Below the pieces are notes generated by a model. That model was given only the letters and a program-made list of their open reading frames with translations, did no database searches and was not told the DNA's origin. Positions 44,260 through 56,199 of a DNA stretch of 64,000 bases are shown piece by piece; position 1 is the stretch's first letter, and each line of letters opens with the position of its first letter. The stretch comes from Lepas anatifera (lineage: Eukaryota > Arthropoda > Thecostraca > Lepadidae). The stretch lies in NCBI GenBank assembly GCA_034440635.1, contig JAOTON010000767.1, positions 930,001 through 994,000 on the forward strand, written 5' to 3'. The position numbers were made by a program, and so were the translations under genes.

Positions 44260-45659
44260 TGACTGCCCGTGGTTTCCCACTCAGTCTCTCTGGCTGAGAA
44301 AGACCCAATGAGGACCCCTGTTAATTTGAACTTGTCAGAGAGCGGAACCTGCAGGCCATTTGGCCTCCAAAATTTCTGACAACTGTAGGTAAGGTAAGGT
44401 ACTGTAAAGCATTGAAACAAAAGCTTGATTGAAAAGAAAATTGAAGAAGAAAAAGAAAAGAAAACTGATCTTACTGTCAATGTATGTGTATGGTATGAAT
44501 ACATGTATGGACTGAAATTCTGGAATTAGTGATTGGAAATGGCAGTCCCTACCAACCCCACTGTTTCAATTGCCTTCTCTCTCTCAAAAACTACTCATCA
44601 ACAATATTTTAAATTATGTCTGCACGTTGTGTCGTGAATCAAACTTGGATGGCTTCAATTTCTTCACTTCAACCACATTCAACCACCGCAGCACGCTTCG
44701 TTGTCGCTTTCCTCGTCGTCCAACAACAACGAGAATAATAAAGATAAAAAAACAAGTGTGCGCCGGACACCCTGTGCGCCATTGCTGTCTTTGAAGAAAA
44801 AGTTGAACAAAGTAGAAGCTCAAGCTTTATTAGCCTCAAGGTAAAAAGTACATAAACCACGTGATAATTTATATAGTAAAACGATAATTTTTTTCTAAAC
44901 GTGACAATAATCTTATTTGTCTTCATTGCGCTGTCTACAGCTACTGTAATATTTTTTGCGTTTTACCAGCAAATATTGTTATCGGCATTAATAATTGTTA
45001 CCTTTGATTGACCTAAAGCAATAGAAAACCATTTTGACACGAATCAAAGAAGACTTTTTACTACTAGCTTTGCTTTCTGACAGACCTTTGCTTGGCCTCT
45101 TGGGCACATTTAGCTCTATTGCTTGTGTGTATTGCTGTGTTGGGGAGGACGGAAGGAAGGTGGGGATATTGATATTGTCTTTATGTAAAACACTAATTGT
45201 CAGTTCCTTCGTCCAGTGTATCAACTCGCATAATTCTTCATAAACAGCCAAAAACAGTCTTTAGCAAAAGTGATGTCAAATTGCTCCTGTGCTTTGGTGA
45301 TTTGATCTTAAGGCTCTTGAAGGCATTTTTGTCCTGACCTTCCCTGATAAAAGAATGCTTATGGAGATTCCTTCTCTGACATTCGTCCTGAGAACACCTC
45401 TCTGGAGAGCTCCAGCCCTGGCATCGCCGATATCCACCCGCTGATAATCTTTCCCGCCCAATTCCTGGCGCGATTGTTCAAACTTCTAGCATAGAGGAAG
45501 GTTGAGCAAGGTCCTATACACAGTCAAGATGTTATATAGGAAGACATTAAACTAAGAAGCATATTATATCCACGCCGGCACACAGTTGACATTCACATAC
45601 ACTTGGACTACCAGATACAGTACTAACAAAGTACACATACACATTTGGCTCCGAAATAC
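44260..45659. other. No recognisable gene
   Basis: AT-rich sequence with short unconnected open frames on both strands. No domain, element end or RNA gene was recognised. Confidence 0.5.
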
Positions 45660-45975
45660 CGTTGAGTAGGTTACAAGGATTACAAAATGCCGTGCCAACG
45701 GTCACCGACACCAACTCGAAACATAAACCATGCTTTTCGACATCGACTCATGCCCAAATGGTCTCCCACAACACTGAACACAGCACGGAAACCACTGCCA
45801 CGATCCGTGCCACTGCCTCAAATGCGGCGGATGAAGGTGCGCCGCCGGACCACACTGTTATTGAATCCCAGGCTTCTGTCAGTGGAGTTGGTGGGTCCGT
45901 GGAGACGGAGATTGGATATTAGTTGGCAAAGGTGGCAAGCGGGGAGGTAAGGACAAAGGAAACATAAAAGGATCA

Positions 45976-47814
45976 GTGGACATCCAGTCCTTAGAAAACG
46001 CCAATGACCCGGGTGTGCAGCCGGGGCAGAAGCATGGCAACACAGCTGACGTTGGGAAAGAAAGTAGGGGTAAACCTAATCTGAGGGTGGAAATAGGGGA
46101 GTTTTCCACTGCCCAGGACCTTGGGGAATCTCATAGGAATGTTTGCTCTCCGCTTACACCGGTTGGTTTGGTCTCTCGAGAGGTACTCAAGTTTGATGGA
46201 TACTCACAGTCTGAATCCATGCCACAGAGTCAGGTCACCACAGAGAAACAGATGGAGCAGTACCCACAAACCTGCAGAGGTGGGCTCAACAAATTCTGTG
46301 ATGTGGTTGTTCAGGACGGGGAGGACATATTGCAGTGTAACAAGTGCATGCTTTCCAACAAAAACAGTGGGGATAGCGATCTACCCTCGGTGTGTAAAGG
46401 AGGGCCTGGCAAAAACCTCTGTGGCCTAGAAGTCAAGGAGGGACAGCTTGGGGTTCAGTGTGACATCTGCACAGGCTGGTTTCACACTCACTGTCAGGGA
46501 GTCTCAAAGCCTGCCTACAATGCCCTCTCTAAGCATGAGAGCATTGCTTTCATATGCAGTCACTGCAAGACTCTCACTTTGAAGCATCTCTGTTCCTCCA
46601 ACTCAGTCTCTGAATTTTCCACTTCAACAGAACCACAATCAAACTCAGTGTCCTGCAATGCCTCCACCCAAACTGAGGCCCGTAGTCAGGATCCTCAGGA
46701 ACTTATCCATCCCAAATTCTCTGTGACACCTCAGGGTTCTATGGGTGCTCTTGAGAAGAAGGTAGACAATCTGAGTTCTTCTTTTAGAGAGGGTGTTGAT
46801 CAGCTCAACAAAGCCCTTCAGCACCACATGAATCTTGTCGCCAGCTCCATGAGGGAACAGGAGGGTCAGGCGATAGAGCATTCCAACCTCATCAAAAGAG
46901 CTCTTAGTGAAAACCAAAAACAAAAGATGCTGTATTCTGAAGCTCTTGTCAAATCATGTGACAAAATGGTAGACCAGGTGAAAGAGAAACTACACTCAGT
47001 GTCTGTACCATCTAGAAACACTGGCACTGTCTCAAGTGGGGACGCTAAGACCATATCCAGGGTGTTCGACAAGTTTTTGGATAAAAATAGGAGGGCTCGG
47101 AATCTTGTCGTCCACAACTTACCGGAGCAAGGTGGAGCATCAGCGTCACAACTTGAGAGGTCAAAGGCCGATTTGACCCTGTTCACCTGCATGACCAGGG
47201 AGGCACTTCACATCAATGTCAAAGCCTTAAAATCCTTCAGGGCAGGCAAGGTCATCCCTGGTAGGGACAGGCTTCTTATCGTTACACTGGAAAACGAAGA
47301 AACGAAGCATGACATCTTGAGAATGGCTTCCCACCTCAGATCTCTGGAAAGGTGGAGGCGAGTGTACATCACCCCTGACCTTACCTTCAGTGAGAGACAG
47401 GAGCAGAAGATGCTGCGGGAAGAGTTGATGAAGAGGAGGGATGCTGGGGAAAGAAATCTTGTCATCAAAAGGGGGAAAATCATCACACTGGGAACCACCC
47501 ATGCTCCTGCACCTGTTGCTACTGGCAGTACACCTCCAAACCAGAAGATAGATGAGGGTGGGTGCCTGCCAGGACTAGTTACCTCCACTGCTCAGGGTGG
47601 GCTAGTTGCCAGCTCTGGGGTAGGCACAGAGGAGGGTACAGTTCTCCAACACACCGCACCTAACATGGTCAATGCTCACACACCAACAGAGGATGCCCAT
47701 CGGGTTAACAGTCCTTCCCCAGCTAACCTTAGCAGGGTGCGAGGGGCTGTCCATGCAGAGGGCGCCTCCAGTCATGAGACTGCTATGGATCACACTGCCA
47801 CTGTATCCCAATGA
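45976..47814 (+). CDS. CR1-like LINE ORF1 with PHD-like finger
   Basis: A 612-residue intact ORF1-type protein. Residues about 100-200 hold two Cys-rich segments. The first includes FCDVVVQDGEDILQCNKC. The second reads LCGLEVKEGQLGVQCDICTG, then WFHTHC and FICSHC, the Cys4-His-Cys3 spacing of a PHD finger. A Ser/Gln-rich linker and a helical stretch follow (about 260-350, with DQVKEKL). Next is NRRARNLVVHNLPEQGGASA, the start of an RRM-like ORF1 domain with KSFRAGKVIPGRDRLLIVTL. The C-terminal 120 residues are low complexity. The likely role is to bind LINE RNA in the ribonucleoprotein. The start is the first ATG of the frame. Confidence 0.8.
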   Translation: MDIQSLENANDPGVQPGQKHGNTADVGKESRGKPNLRVEIGEFSTAQDLGESHRNVCSPLTPVGLVSREVLKFDGYSQSESMPQSQVTTEKQMEQYPQTCRGGLNKFCDVVVQDGEDILQCNKCMLSNKNSGDSDLPSVCKGGPGKNLCGLEVKEGQLGVQCDICTGWFHTHCQGVSKPAYNALSKHESIAFICSHCKTLTLKHLCSSNSVSEFSTSTEPQSNSVSCNASTQTEARSQDPQELIHPKFSVTPQGSMGALEKKVDNLSSSFREGVDQLNKALQHHMNLVASSMREQEGQAIEHSNLIKRALSENQKQKMLYSEALVKSCDKMVDQVKEKLHSVSVPSRNTGTVSSGDAKTISRVFDKFLDKNRRARNLVVHNLPEQGGASASQLERSKADLTLFTCMTREALHINVKALKSFRAGKVIPGRDRLLIVTLENEETKHDILRMASHLRSLERWRRVYITPDLTFSERQEQKMLREELMKRRDAGERNLVIKRGKIITLGTTHAPAPVATGSTPPNQKIDEGGCLPGLVTSTAQGGLVASSGVGTEEGTVLQHTAPNMVNAHTPTEDAHRVNSPSPANLSRVRGAVHAEGASSHETAMDHTATVSQ

Positions 47815-47941
47815 GGTGCACATGACTACCAGGGTGGCAAATCAACAGGCGAGTCGGACCACTGGTGATACTTACGTTCACAACACCTCTGCACCTGTAG
47901 CACCCACCGCTCCACAGCAGGCGCATCAAAATTGACTCACA

Positions 47942-50808
47942 GTGTCCCATAATGTTAAGCACCTTAAAGTCTGGTACACTAACTGTGATCAGTTTATCAA
48001 CAAACGAGAGGATCTGTGCATGCTGATTGCTGGTGAAGACCCTGATGTTGTCATGCTTACAGAGGTGATCCCAAAGGCTCAATGCTCCCCTTTGGCTTTG
48101 GCTCTCTTGTCTATTCCAAATTATCACCTCTTTACTAGCTTTGACCATACCCTCCCAAACCTTGGCCGTACAGGTGAAACGAGGAATATCGATTTATGTC
48201 AGGAATAACCTGTGGTCATCGATGGTACCCATTCTTGGTACTTACTCAATTGAACATTTATGGGTTAAAATTAGGCTCCACAGGCATGATTTTCTGCTCC
48301 TGGGTTGCTTTTACAGAAGCCCAAGTGGGGACGGCCATAGAAACATGAGTGATTTTTCTGATATTGTTACACTTGCTAAGTCTTCCTCACCTTCACATCT
48401 TCTGGTATCTGGGGATTTCAATTTCCCACAGATAGATTGGTCTGGCGAATTCTCCACAGCCTCCCTAGGCCACCCTTCGCACAGTCTCATCGACATAATG
48501 CATGACTTTTTCCTCTTTCAACATGTTCAGAAACCCACTCGTCACCGTCATGGCCAGCAGGCTAACATTCTCGACCTTTTGTTCACAGATGAAGAGGGTA
48601 TGCTCGCTAACCTTGAACACTTTCCGGGTATTGGTCTAAGTGATCATTTACTTCTCAAGTTTAATGTCAAATGCTATGTGGAAAGAAGGTTGGACCGGGT
48701 ATCCAAACTCAGCTTTAGTCGTGCGAACTTTGAACAGTTAAACAAAATGATCCGTGATACTGATTGGGTTGCCATGGACGGCCTTAGCTTAGAAGAATCG
48801 TATAGCTTTTTCATGAATAACCTCAATGAGGCTGTTGATACATGTATCCCCAAAACGAGGGCCAGGGCCACCCGCAAGAATATTTACATGACTGGGGCAG
48901 CCATGAGACTCAAGCAAAAGAAAAATGACCTGGCACGAACATACCAACCGCACTAAAGATGAGATTGACTTTGCTCGTTTCCAGATATGCCAAAATGAAC
49001 TGCGTACTCTTACCCGGAAGCTTCAGAGAGATTTTGAGCAGAGCTTGGCATCCAACATCAAATCAAATCCTAAAGGCTTCTGGAGTTACGCGGGATCAAG
49101 GCTGAAAACTGTCTCCAAAGTAGAAGACTTACGGAATAGCAATGGTGATCTTGAATCTGATGCGGGTGAAAAGGCTAAGATCCTGAACGATTTCTTTGCA
49201 AAGGTTTTCACTTCTGAGGATTTAGAGAACTTACCCAACTTCGATGACCGCTGTCTTGGACATGTTCTGGAGGACATTCCCATTTCATCTCCCACAGTGT
49301 TTTCCAAACTTACATCTCTTCGAAATTCCAGCTCCCCTGGACCCGATCTTGTTCATCCCCGTATACTGAATGAGGCAGCCGGATCTCTCTGTGTCCCCTT
49401 GTCTCTTCTTTTCAGGAAGTCCTTAGACACTGGGGCAATCCCTGAGGAGTGGAAGTTGGGGAGAGTGGTCCCAATCTACAAGAAGGGAGACAAACACCAT
49501 CCTGGCAATTACAGACCAGTTAGCTTGACCTCTATACCCTGCAAAGTCTTGGAGTCACTGATCAAGGACGAACTTCTGAGGTTCCTGAGCACCCACCACC
49601 TTCTTTCAGACCATCAACATGGATTCCGGCCAAAACGTTCGTGTGACTCACAGCTTCTACAGACATTGGAGGATTGGACAAAGAGGCTTGAACAGAGTGT
49701 ACCTGTTGACGCCATCTATTTGGATTTTCAGAAGGCATTCGATTCGGTCCCGCATGAGCGTCTTCTGAGGAAATTGGAGAGTTATGGTATTAAAGGCAAG
49801 CTTCTTCGGTGGATCCGCGCTTTCTTATCAGATCGGAAACAGTATGTAGTTGTTGATGGCGCTGCTTCAGAATGGACGAAGGTCACTAGTGGTGTTCCGC
49901 AAGGGTCCGTGCTTGGTCCGATCTTATTCCTTCTGTTTATTAATGACCTCCCTGATTGTGTACTTTCTGGCATAAAAATTTTTGCTGACGACACAAAACT
50001 CTACACAGGAATTAGGCACCTCCACTCATCAGAATCGCTACAAGCAGACCTAAATCAGGTATTGGAATGGTCCTCAATGTGGCAGATGCCCTTCAATGAA
50101 GGTAAATGTGTAGTGTTGCACATTGGCAGTAACAACCCTTGTCACGACTACACTATGGGTGGTGCTTCTCTCAGGAAATTAGATGAAGAACGAGATCTCG
50201 GGGTAATCATTGACAGGGACCTGAAATTCCGAAAGCAAGCAGCGGCATCAGTCTCAAAAGCTAACAAGGTTTTGGCCGTCATCCGAAAATCCTTCGCTAA
50301 CATTGACACTTTCACTTTGCCTCTTCTTTATAAATCACTGGTGCGTCCTCTACTAGAGTATGGTAACATATGTTGGGGACCATTCAATAGGGCTGATCAG
50401 AGGCTGCTTGAGAGGGTGCAGCGAAGGGCCACACGTATGATCACCTCCATGAGGGGTTTATCTTACCCTGACCGACTGAGGGCTCTTAAGCTTCCCTCAT
50501 TGTACTACAGGCGACGCCGAGGAGACCTGATCAAAACATACCAATTGCTCCATGGTTCCATCGATATCGATCCAGCTCAGTTCTTCGATCTCGATGATCG
50601 CTCCCCGAACCCGCGGACATCAGTGGAAACTTGCGAAACCCAGTGCCACATCTAGGGTGCGTCGTTCATCATTTTCAGTACGCGTGGTGAATGACTGGAA
50701 TGCGTTGCCTACATCAGTAGTAGAAGCCACCACGGTCAATGAGTTTAAGAACAAGCTCGACTCTCATTGGTCATCCCTGATGTACCTTGTCCCTGAATGC
50801 TCAGAGTA
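47942..50808 (+). pseudogene. CR1-like LINE ORF2 (endonuclease-RT) with frameshifts
   Basis: The endonuclease begins in one frame (47942 on, with DLCMLIAGEDPDVVMLTEV) and shifts near 48175 into the frame with GISIYVRNNLWSSM, FYRSPSGD and LVSGDFNFPQIDW. That frame ends at 48956. A further shift near 48940 leads to the RT frame (48925-50655) with SSPGPDLVHPRILNEA, YRPVSLTSIPCKVLESLI, QHGFRPKRSC, AIYLDFQKAFDSVPHERLL, GVPQGSVLGPILFLLFINDL and IFADDTKLYTG. The C-terminal WNALPTSVVEA part is in a third frame after about 50600. Catalytic residues look intact, so only frameshifts disable it. Confidence 0.88.
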
Positions 50809-50990
50809 AGGTCCCTTACATTCTTTTCAACCGCTCTCGCCATCTAATTAACCCCTCAGGCATTATGGCCTGAGTAAGACTGAGTCTAGACTCATCGAAA
50901 CTGAGCCCGTCGAAGACCGGATCCAGCAGGCCGATGTGGCCTCGAAAATTCCGATAACTATAGATAGATAGATAGATAGACAGAAGGGAG

Positions 50991-51194
50991 GTGTGATACT
51001 GCTTAAATTTGGTTTGATCTGTAGTTTCTTGCCTGTTAACAGTTTAACATGCAAATGTTCCCTCAGAGAGCATTGTCAGATAATTGTGGCAATTTTTCGT
51101 GATAGTAGGTAAGGATTTCCTGAAGCTATGGTTCATACTTTATGTTGATATCTTTATGCACTGATGATATGGATTTGCTTAATATGTTTGGCTC
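50991..51194. other. Spacer between CR1 and the TTAA element
   Basis: About 200 bp of AT-rich sequence in which no feature is recognised. Confidence 0.5.
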
Positions 51195-51281
51195 CTAACA
51201 CGCGCATTGACGGAGGGCGGGTACCCGCCCCTCAGGTTTTTCGGAGATAGCAGAATAACGGCGGTGTGTAGTGCCGCCCTA

Positions 51282-53699
51282 GGGGAAGGGACCGAATTTC
51301 GGACGGTTCCTAATTTCGGCCACCTTCGTAGGAAACCACCTTCCCTGCTGCAAACAGCTTGCCATTGACACAACTGCGTCAGTAATACTGTAGAATGTTG
51401 AATTCTTTCTCCGTTGTGAACCCCTCATTTCTTTTCGATGATTGGTTTACACGTCACTGACGTCACAAGAAGAGCTGCTTCGATTTTCTGCATTCGAGCC
51501 ATTTCCGTTATCAATTTGCTAAGGAGTGAGCCTCCCGTTTGAGGCCGGTTCAGTTTTACTACATTAATTTAGTGAAGTTTAAATTTATTTCTCCTGATTT
51601 AGAATTGTTCAGGGTTTGTCATTACGTTAATTTTATGATGATGTGTCCTTAAATATTTCAAATAAGTGATATGTATTGAACTGTCCGAATTTAGGAACCA
51701 AAAATTAGGTGTCCCGAAGTTCGTCACCCCCGTCCGAATTTCGGACGCGGCCCAATTCAGGCTACCCCTAATTTCGTCCTTGCTGTATGAATCGTGGAAA
51801 GTCGAGCTGTGCTTTGCTTTTTTAGGCAAACTAGAATATATAATATGAGGCCATAGGCGGATCTAGGATTGCCGATCGGGGGCACCTTCCCGAGAGGGCG
51901 CTATCCGGTCGGGGTGGGGCGCCACTTTTGACCGGCAAAACCTATCAAAGGAGCGCAAACTCCTATCGGTGGGCGCCATTTTCGCATTCTGGGGGGGGTG
52001 GGAAACGACCTTTCAGGGGGCGCCGTGACCATTTCAGAGGGCGCCGAGGGTCGATGGGGGGCACGTGCCCCCCCTTGCCGCCCTGGATCCGCCTATGGGG
52101 GGCGGGGACCACTGACAGATTTAGGATTTCTTATCGGAGTGAAACGCATTGGCCAGGAGTTGCGATTTAGGTTAAGGGTACCGAGGTGGTTATGGTCGTG
52201 GACTGAGAAGTTGGCATTGTTATTTTTTTCGGAACCAATTAGTAATACCAGGGGTTGGCATCCGGAACAGGGGGCGGCGCGTTTGGCCGGCAAGACCTAT
52301 CAGGTGGGCGCCAAATCCTATCGATGGGCGCCGATTTTGCATCCTGTTGAGGAGGGAGGGTGGGGGTGGGAAGCGACATTTCAGGGAGCACCATCGACCT
52401 TTCAGGGGGGCGCCGAGAGTGGAGTCGATCGGCGGGGCACATTCCCCTTTTGCCACCTGGATCTGTGTATGCTTATTATGCGTTCGCAGTCATAACACAT
52501 AGTAGAGGGTCTGATGTCAATGTGCAGTGGAGGAGGTCCTAAGGTGCCCCATCCTCTGAGAAATAAAAAACCAAGAGCGCGTCAAAAGCCCGTTTGGGAG
52601 TATGTGGGGCCAATAATGATCTACATTATAGTTAGGGCTCTTTGATCTAGGATATTTAAGGTCAGACGAGGTCAGGGGCAAAGTCAAGGGGGCGGGGAGG
52701 GGGGTGGCAGGGAAGGCCACTCCCCTCTGAGGGCACGATTTTGGAACAAGCAGGGCGCTTTTTACCCATCAGGGCCCTTTTCGCGCTGTCCCAGGGCCCT
52801 TTTCGGAGCGCCATCCCCTGAGCGAAATCCTAGCTACGCCCCTGGACGAGGTCGGATCGGGGGGGCGGATCGAGAAATGTCGATCGGGGAGGGGGTAGCT
52901 TCAGGGGGCGCCACTTTTGATCGGGAAAACACATCAGGTGGGCGCAAAATCATATCAGTGGGCGCCGATTTTCGCATCCTGGGGGGGTGGGAAGCGACAT
53001 TTCAGGAGGGCACTAAGACAATTTCAAGGGGAGTAGGGGACTTTTTAACTATGGTAGCAGCATACGTGGACGCGCCGAGGGTCGATCGGGGGCGCACGTG
53101 CCCCCTTTCCCCTGGATCCGCCTATGGGTAGTAATCTGACCATGCCCCTCCCATTGAAATGCTGGATTCACCAATAATCAGGAGCCAGCATCAGCTTTCC
53201 TTGCCTCCGCGACCAACCCTGTTGAATTTCACTTTGCTGTGAAGCACCACAAAGAGGTTTCCCTTATCAGTGCTGTTCAAGACCCGACTGACCAGGATCA
53301 GTTTGTGAGACTAATTTTCAGGCGGTGAAATGACTAAAGATTTCCCTGATATGAAAATATTTTCTCTCACATTGTTTTTATTAGGAAATTTAAGCAATTT
53401 GAGAAGTGTCCGAACTTGGGACAAACAAATGCCATCAGTGGCCGAAATTCGGAACAGAGCATTTGCCATGACGAAATTAGGTACCAAAGCAAAAAAACGA
53501 AGACAGTTTTCCAAGCAAAAAATAGAGTTGTTAAAGCAATTTCCTTGAAATTTCTCTAATTGCATTAAATTATCTGTTTAATTCTCCAGTATATTTGATA
53601 CATACACAACAAGTACATATTTCTGATTTAGTATACTGCCCTGTATAACTCAGGGTGGCAGAATCGGCGCTTAACCGTCCGAAATTCGGTCCCTTCCCC
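51282..53699. mobile_element. TA-flanked element with perfect 27-bp inverted ends
   Basis: The terminal sequence GGGGAAGGGACCGAATTTCG and the next seven bases are repeated exactly, inverted, at 53673-53699. TA lies on both sides (51280-51281 and 53700-53701). In copies 1 and 2 of the host element the site has one TA (GCCG-TACTCGGTATACC in copy 1), proving a 2418-bp insertion with TA duplication. Tc1/mariner-type superfamilies duplicate TA, but no transposase remains. The interior is filled by hAT-like MITE sequence (51852-53126). Confidence 0.88.
51852..53126. mobile_element. hAT-like MITE sequences nested in the TA element
   Basis: The left end CATAGGCGGATCTAGG (51852) is matched by CCTGGATCCGCCTATG ending at 52097 and again by TGGATCCGCCTATG ending at 53126. 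Between them are three or more diverged copies of GGTGGGCGCCAAATCCTATC and GGGGGCGCCGAGGGTCGAT-type sequence, so the block looks like several related MITEs or one with internal duplication. No clear 8-bp flank was found for either boundary. Confidence 0.55.
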
Positions 53700-54087
53700 T
53701 ACTTAGCATACCTTTCCCTCATCATTTTTAAAACTTCTGTGAAAATTTTAAGGTTAGGTCATCTCAGGTCAGGTCACCAGTACCGGTCAAGTGACTTGAC
53801 CTCAAAGTTTAAGATAGCATAAGTTGGAGCAGGGTGAACTTATCCAATTGAAACTCATATCACATAATGGGCCCACAGGGTGGTATTATCGCAGTAGGTG
53901 GATCACATCTCGCGGTTCAAAAGGATCACATCAGAAGGTCCACAGTTCATATGTTCTACCGCTCAAAATGTCTAACTTAAAAAAGTCAAACATTCAAAAG
54001 GTCCAAAGAGGCATGCTCAGATGCATGAGAGTGGGGTGCATGATAACGCAGAGGCGTGCTAAGGCACCTGATAATAGGAGGCTATGA

Positions 54088-54420
54088 GGGTTAGGTTAGG
54101 TAAGGTTAGGTTAGGTTAGGTTAGGTTAGGTTAGGTTAGGTTAGGTTAGGTTAGGTTAGGTTAGGTTAGGTTAGGTTAGGTTAGGTTAGGTTAGGTTAGG
54201 TTAGGTTAGGTTAGGTTAGGTTAGGTTAGGTTAGGTTGGGTTGAGTTAGGTTAGGTTAGGTTAGGTTAGGTTAGGTTAGGTTAGGTTAGGTTAGGTTAGG
54301 TTAGGTTAGGTTAGGTTAGGTTAGGTTGGGTTAGGTTAGGTTAGGTTAGGTTAGGCTAGGCTAGGCTAGGCTAGGCTAGGCTGGGCTGGGCTGGGCTAGG
54401 TTACGTTAGGTTAGGTCAGG
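54088..54420 (+). repeat. (TTAGG)n tract
   Basis: About 65 TTAGG pentamers with variants (TTGGG, CTAGG, CTGGG) concentrated toward the right end, then GGTCA-type units. This is the arthropod telomere unit, but it is bracketed by transposon arms and is internal. Confidence 0.97.
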
Positions 54421-54706
54421 TCAGGTCAGGTGTGTATGCCCTAAGTCCCTATTTCCTAGTCTGGGGATATCAACCCTATTTCCAGAATCTGAGTGTGCCT
54501 CTAGTCTGGGTACCACTTTTTGAAATGTCATAGAAATATCCCCAAATTCTGCAAGAAAATCCCTAGAGATGAAACAGACGGAAGGAGGGGAAGTTTGAGT
54601 AGTGTTAAGTGGTACCCAGACCAGAGGTGCACTCAGATTCAGGAAAGAGGTGTGATATCCCCAGACTAGGAAATAGGGACCAAGGGCATACACAATTGAA
54701 CTGACC

Positions 54707-54830
54707 TGACCTGACCTAAACCTGACCTGACCTGACCTGACCCAACCCAACCCAACCCAACCTAACCTAACCTAACCTAACCTAACCTAACCTAACCTAA
54801 CCTTACCTAACCTAACCTAACCTAACCCTC
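54707..54830 (-). repeat. (CCTAA)n tract in the opposite arm
   Basis: TTAGG pentamers on the minus strand, beginning as GACCT and CAACC variants and becoming CCTAA. It mirrors the left-arm tract but is about a third as long. Confidence 0.95.
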
Positions 54831-55615
54831 ATAGCCTCTTATTATCAGGTGCCTTAGCACGCCTCTGCGTTATCATGCACCCCACTCCCATGCATCTAAG
54901 CACGCCTCTTTGGACCTTTTGAATGTTTGACTTTTTTAAGTTAGACATTTTGAGCGGTAGAACATATGAACTGTGGACCTTCTGATGTGATCCTGTTGAA
55001 CCGCGAGATGTGATCCACCTACTGCGATAATACCCACAGGGTTCTCTAAAATATGTTCCAGTATTTTTGATATTGATGACCTAAGGTCAGGTACGAGGCA
55101 TGAACTCTCCATTGGAAATACATGGGAAAAATGTTTTTACTGAATAACTCAGTAACGGATGGTGATAAGAGTGTTTGTTTGAGCTTCATTAGACTTGCCT
55201 TGTCTTTGCAGTTCTAATGATATGCATTTTATATTATTTGACTGTGACCTGATTTCAGGTCAGGTCAAATAATTGATTTGACCTAGCAAGGTCAAATTAT
55301 ATATTATTCGATTTGGCTTGCTGCACAGATTCATAAAGTTCAAGTCATTCTGCTCTATCTTAACTTGTTCAAATGAAATGGCTGAAAACCTTAATTTACA
55401 TATTATCCCTATGACCGCATGTTTTGAGCTCTCGTGACCTTAAATGTGACCTGACAAAAAATGGTTCAAATATTTTCGATGGAAAAGTGGATGAGCTACC
55501 CAACGCCATTTACCGTTTTTTCGCTACCTACCGTGGTTCTCGAGATCTTAGGGTGGGCGGGTACCCGCCCCTGTCAAAGCGAAGTTGGCCGAGACTCTGT
55601 CAATGCGCGTGTTAA

Positions 55616-56199
55616 TCCACAATAAATTAGTATGTTTGAAAGCCAATAAGTGGGAAGAAGTCTGCCGGGACCAGGCCGGGACCACATCCTTCCTCACCAG
55701 GACTAGGCCGGGACCAAGAAATGTTGAAGGACATCATGGACAAGAGAGTGGTCAACAGGGCCGGGTCGTTGCAATGCTTGTAGGGCAGTTTTCGAATCGG
55801 AGCAAGTAACAGTGAAACATATTTTTCGTTCTGTTCATTTTTTATTGCTTCCGTTTTTTAAGAAGGCATTTGCAAGACAGATATGAAGACAAGAGTCAAG
55901 CGCAGACAAGAGAATGACAAGAAAAACAGAGTACAGAAAGAAAGTGCCCAACCGCATCCCCACCACAAGGATCGAGAAAATCAGCTATCATGCGCGAAAA
56001 CAAACAAGACAGAGCAGGTCAATACAGTCAATTTTGATACAGTTTTGACACAGTTGGCTACATGGCTCTCCAGCCATCGCCACCACGTGCATTCACACCT
56101 GTGTGAAATGCCCCAGCATACCCGCGTGAGGGAGCGGGCCCAAACCATGGGCAGATCGCCAGCGCCACGAGGACTAAAGCGGTCGGCTTGTTCAACAAG
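55616..56199. other. No recognisable gene
   Basis: Spacer between the TTAA element and the truncated RNase-H-bearing LINE. No feature is recognised. Confidence 0.45.

Larger units (their letters stand above)
45660..50990 (+). mobile_element. Nearly complete CR1-like LINE
   Basis: A non-LTR retrotransposon with a 5' leader, ORF1 (45976-47814), ORF2 (about 47942-50808) and a 3' end that stops in a short (TAGA)n tail at about 50957-50983. The ORF1 PHD-like finger, the APE endonuclease and RT motifs such as GVPQGSVLGPILFLLFINDL and FADDTKL place it in the CR1/L2 group. ORF1 is intact, but ORF2 has about three frameshifts, so this copy is recent but probably inactive. No clear target duplication was identified. 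Confidence 0.9.
53882..55034. mobile_element. Fold-back element with (TTAGG)n arms and 8-bp target duplication
   Basis: Long inverted repeat. The left arm starts GGTATTATCGCAGTAGGTGG; the right arm ends with its complement. The flanking 8 bases are CACAGGGT on both sides (53874-53881 and 55035-55042), and copy 2 of the host element has CACCGGGT once at this place. In order each arm holds about 205 bp of unique sequence, a TTAGG (or CCTAA) tract, an AGGTC-type tract and about 90 bp of further unique sequence; the loop is about 54514-54606. The left arm is longer because of its longer repeat tract. It has no coding capacity. The 8-bp duplication is compatible with hAT or P-type integration. Confidence 0.88.
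51195..55615 (-). mobile_element. TTAA element copy 3, split by two insertions
   Basis: The copy is inverted relative to copies 1 and 2. Its ends are CACGCGCATTGACGG at 51199 and the complement at 55611, with flanking TTAA at the right (55612-55615) and CTAA at the left (51195-51198), a probable mutated TTAA. Original sequence remains at 51199-51281, 53700-53881 and 55035-55611. The missing parts are explained exactly by the TA-flanked element (51282-53699) and the fold-back element (53882-55034), as comparison with copy 2 shows. Confidence 0.88.

Noticed and set aside
54088..54830. Chromosome end or telomere fusion
   Set aside because: The two opposed TTAGG tracts look like a head-to-head fusion, but they lie inside an inverted repeat with unique outer arms and an 8-bp target duplication, so a transposon explains them better.
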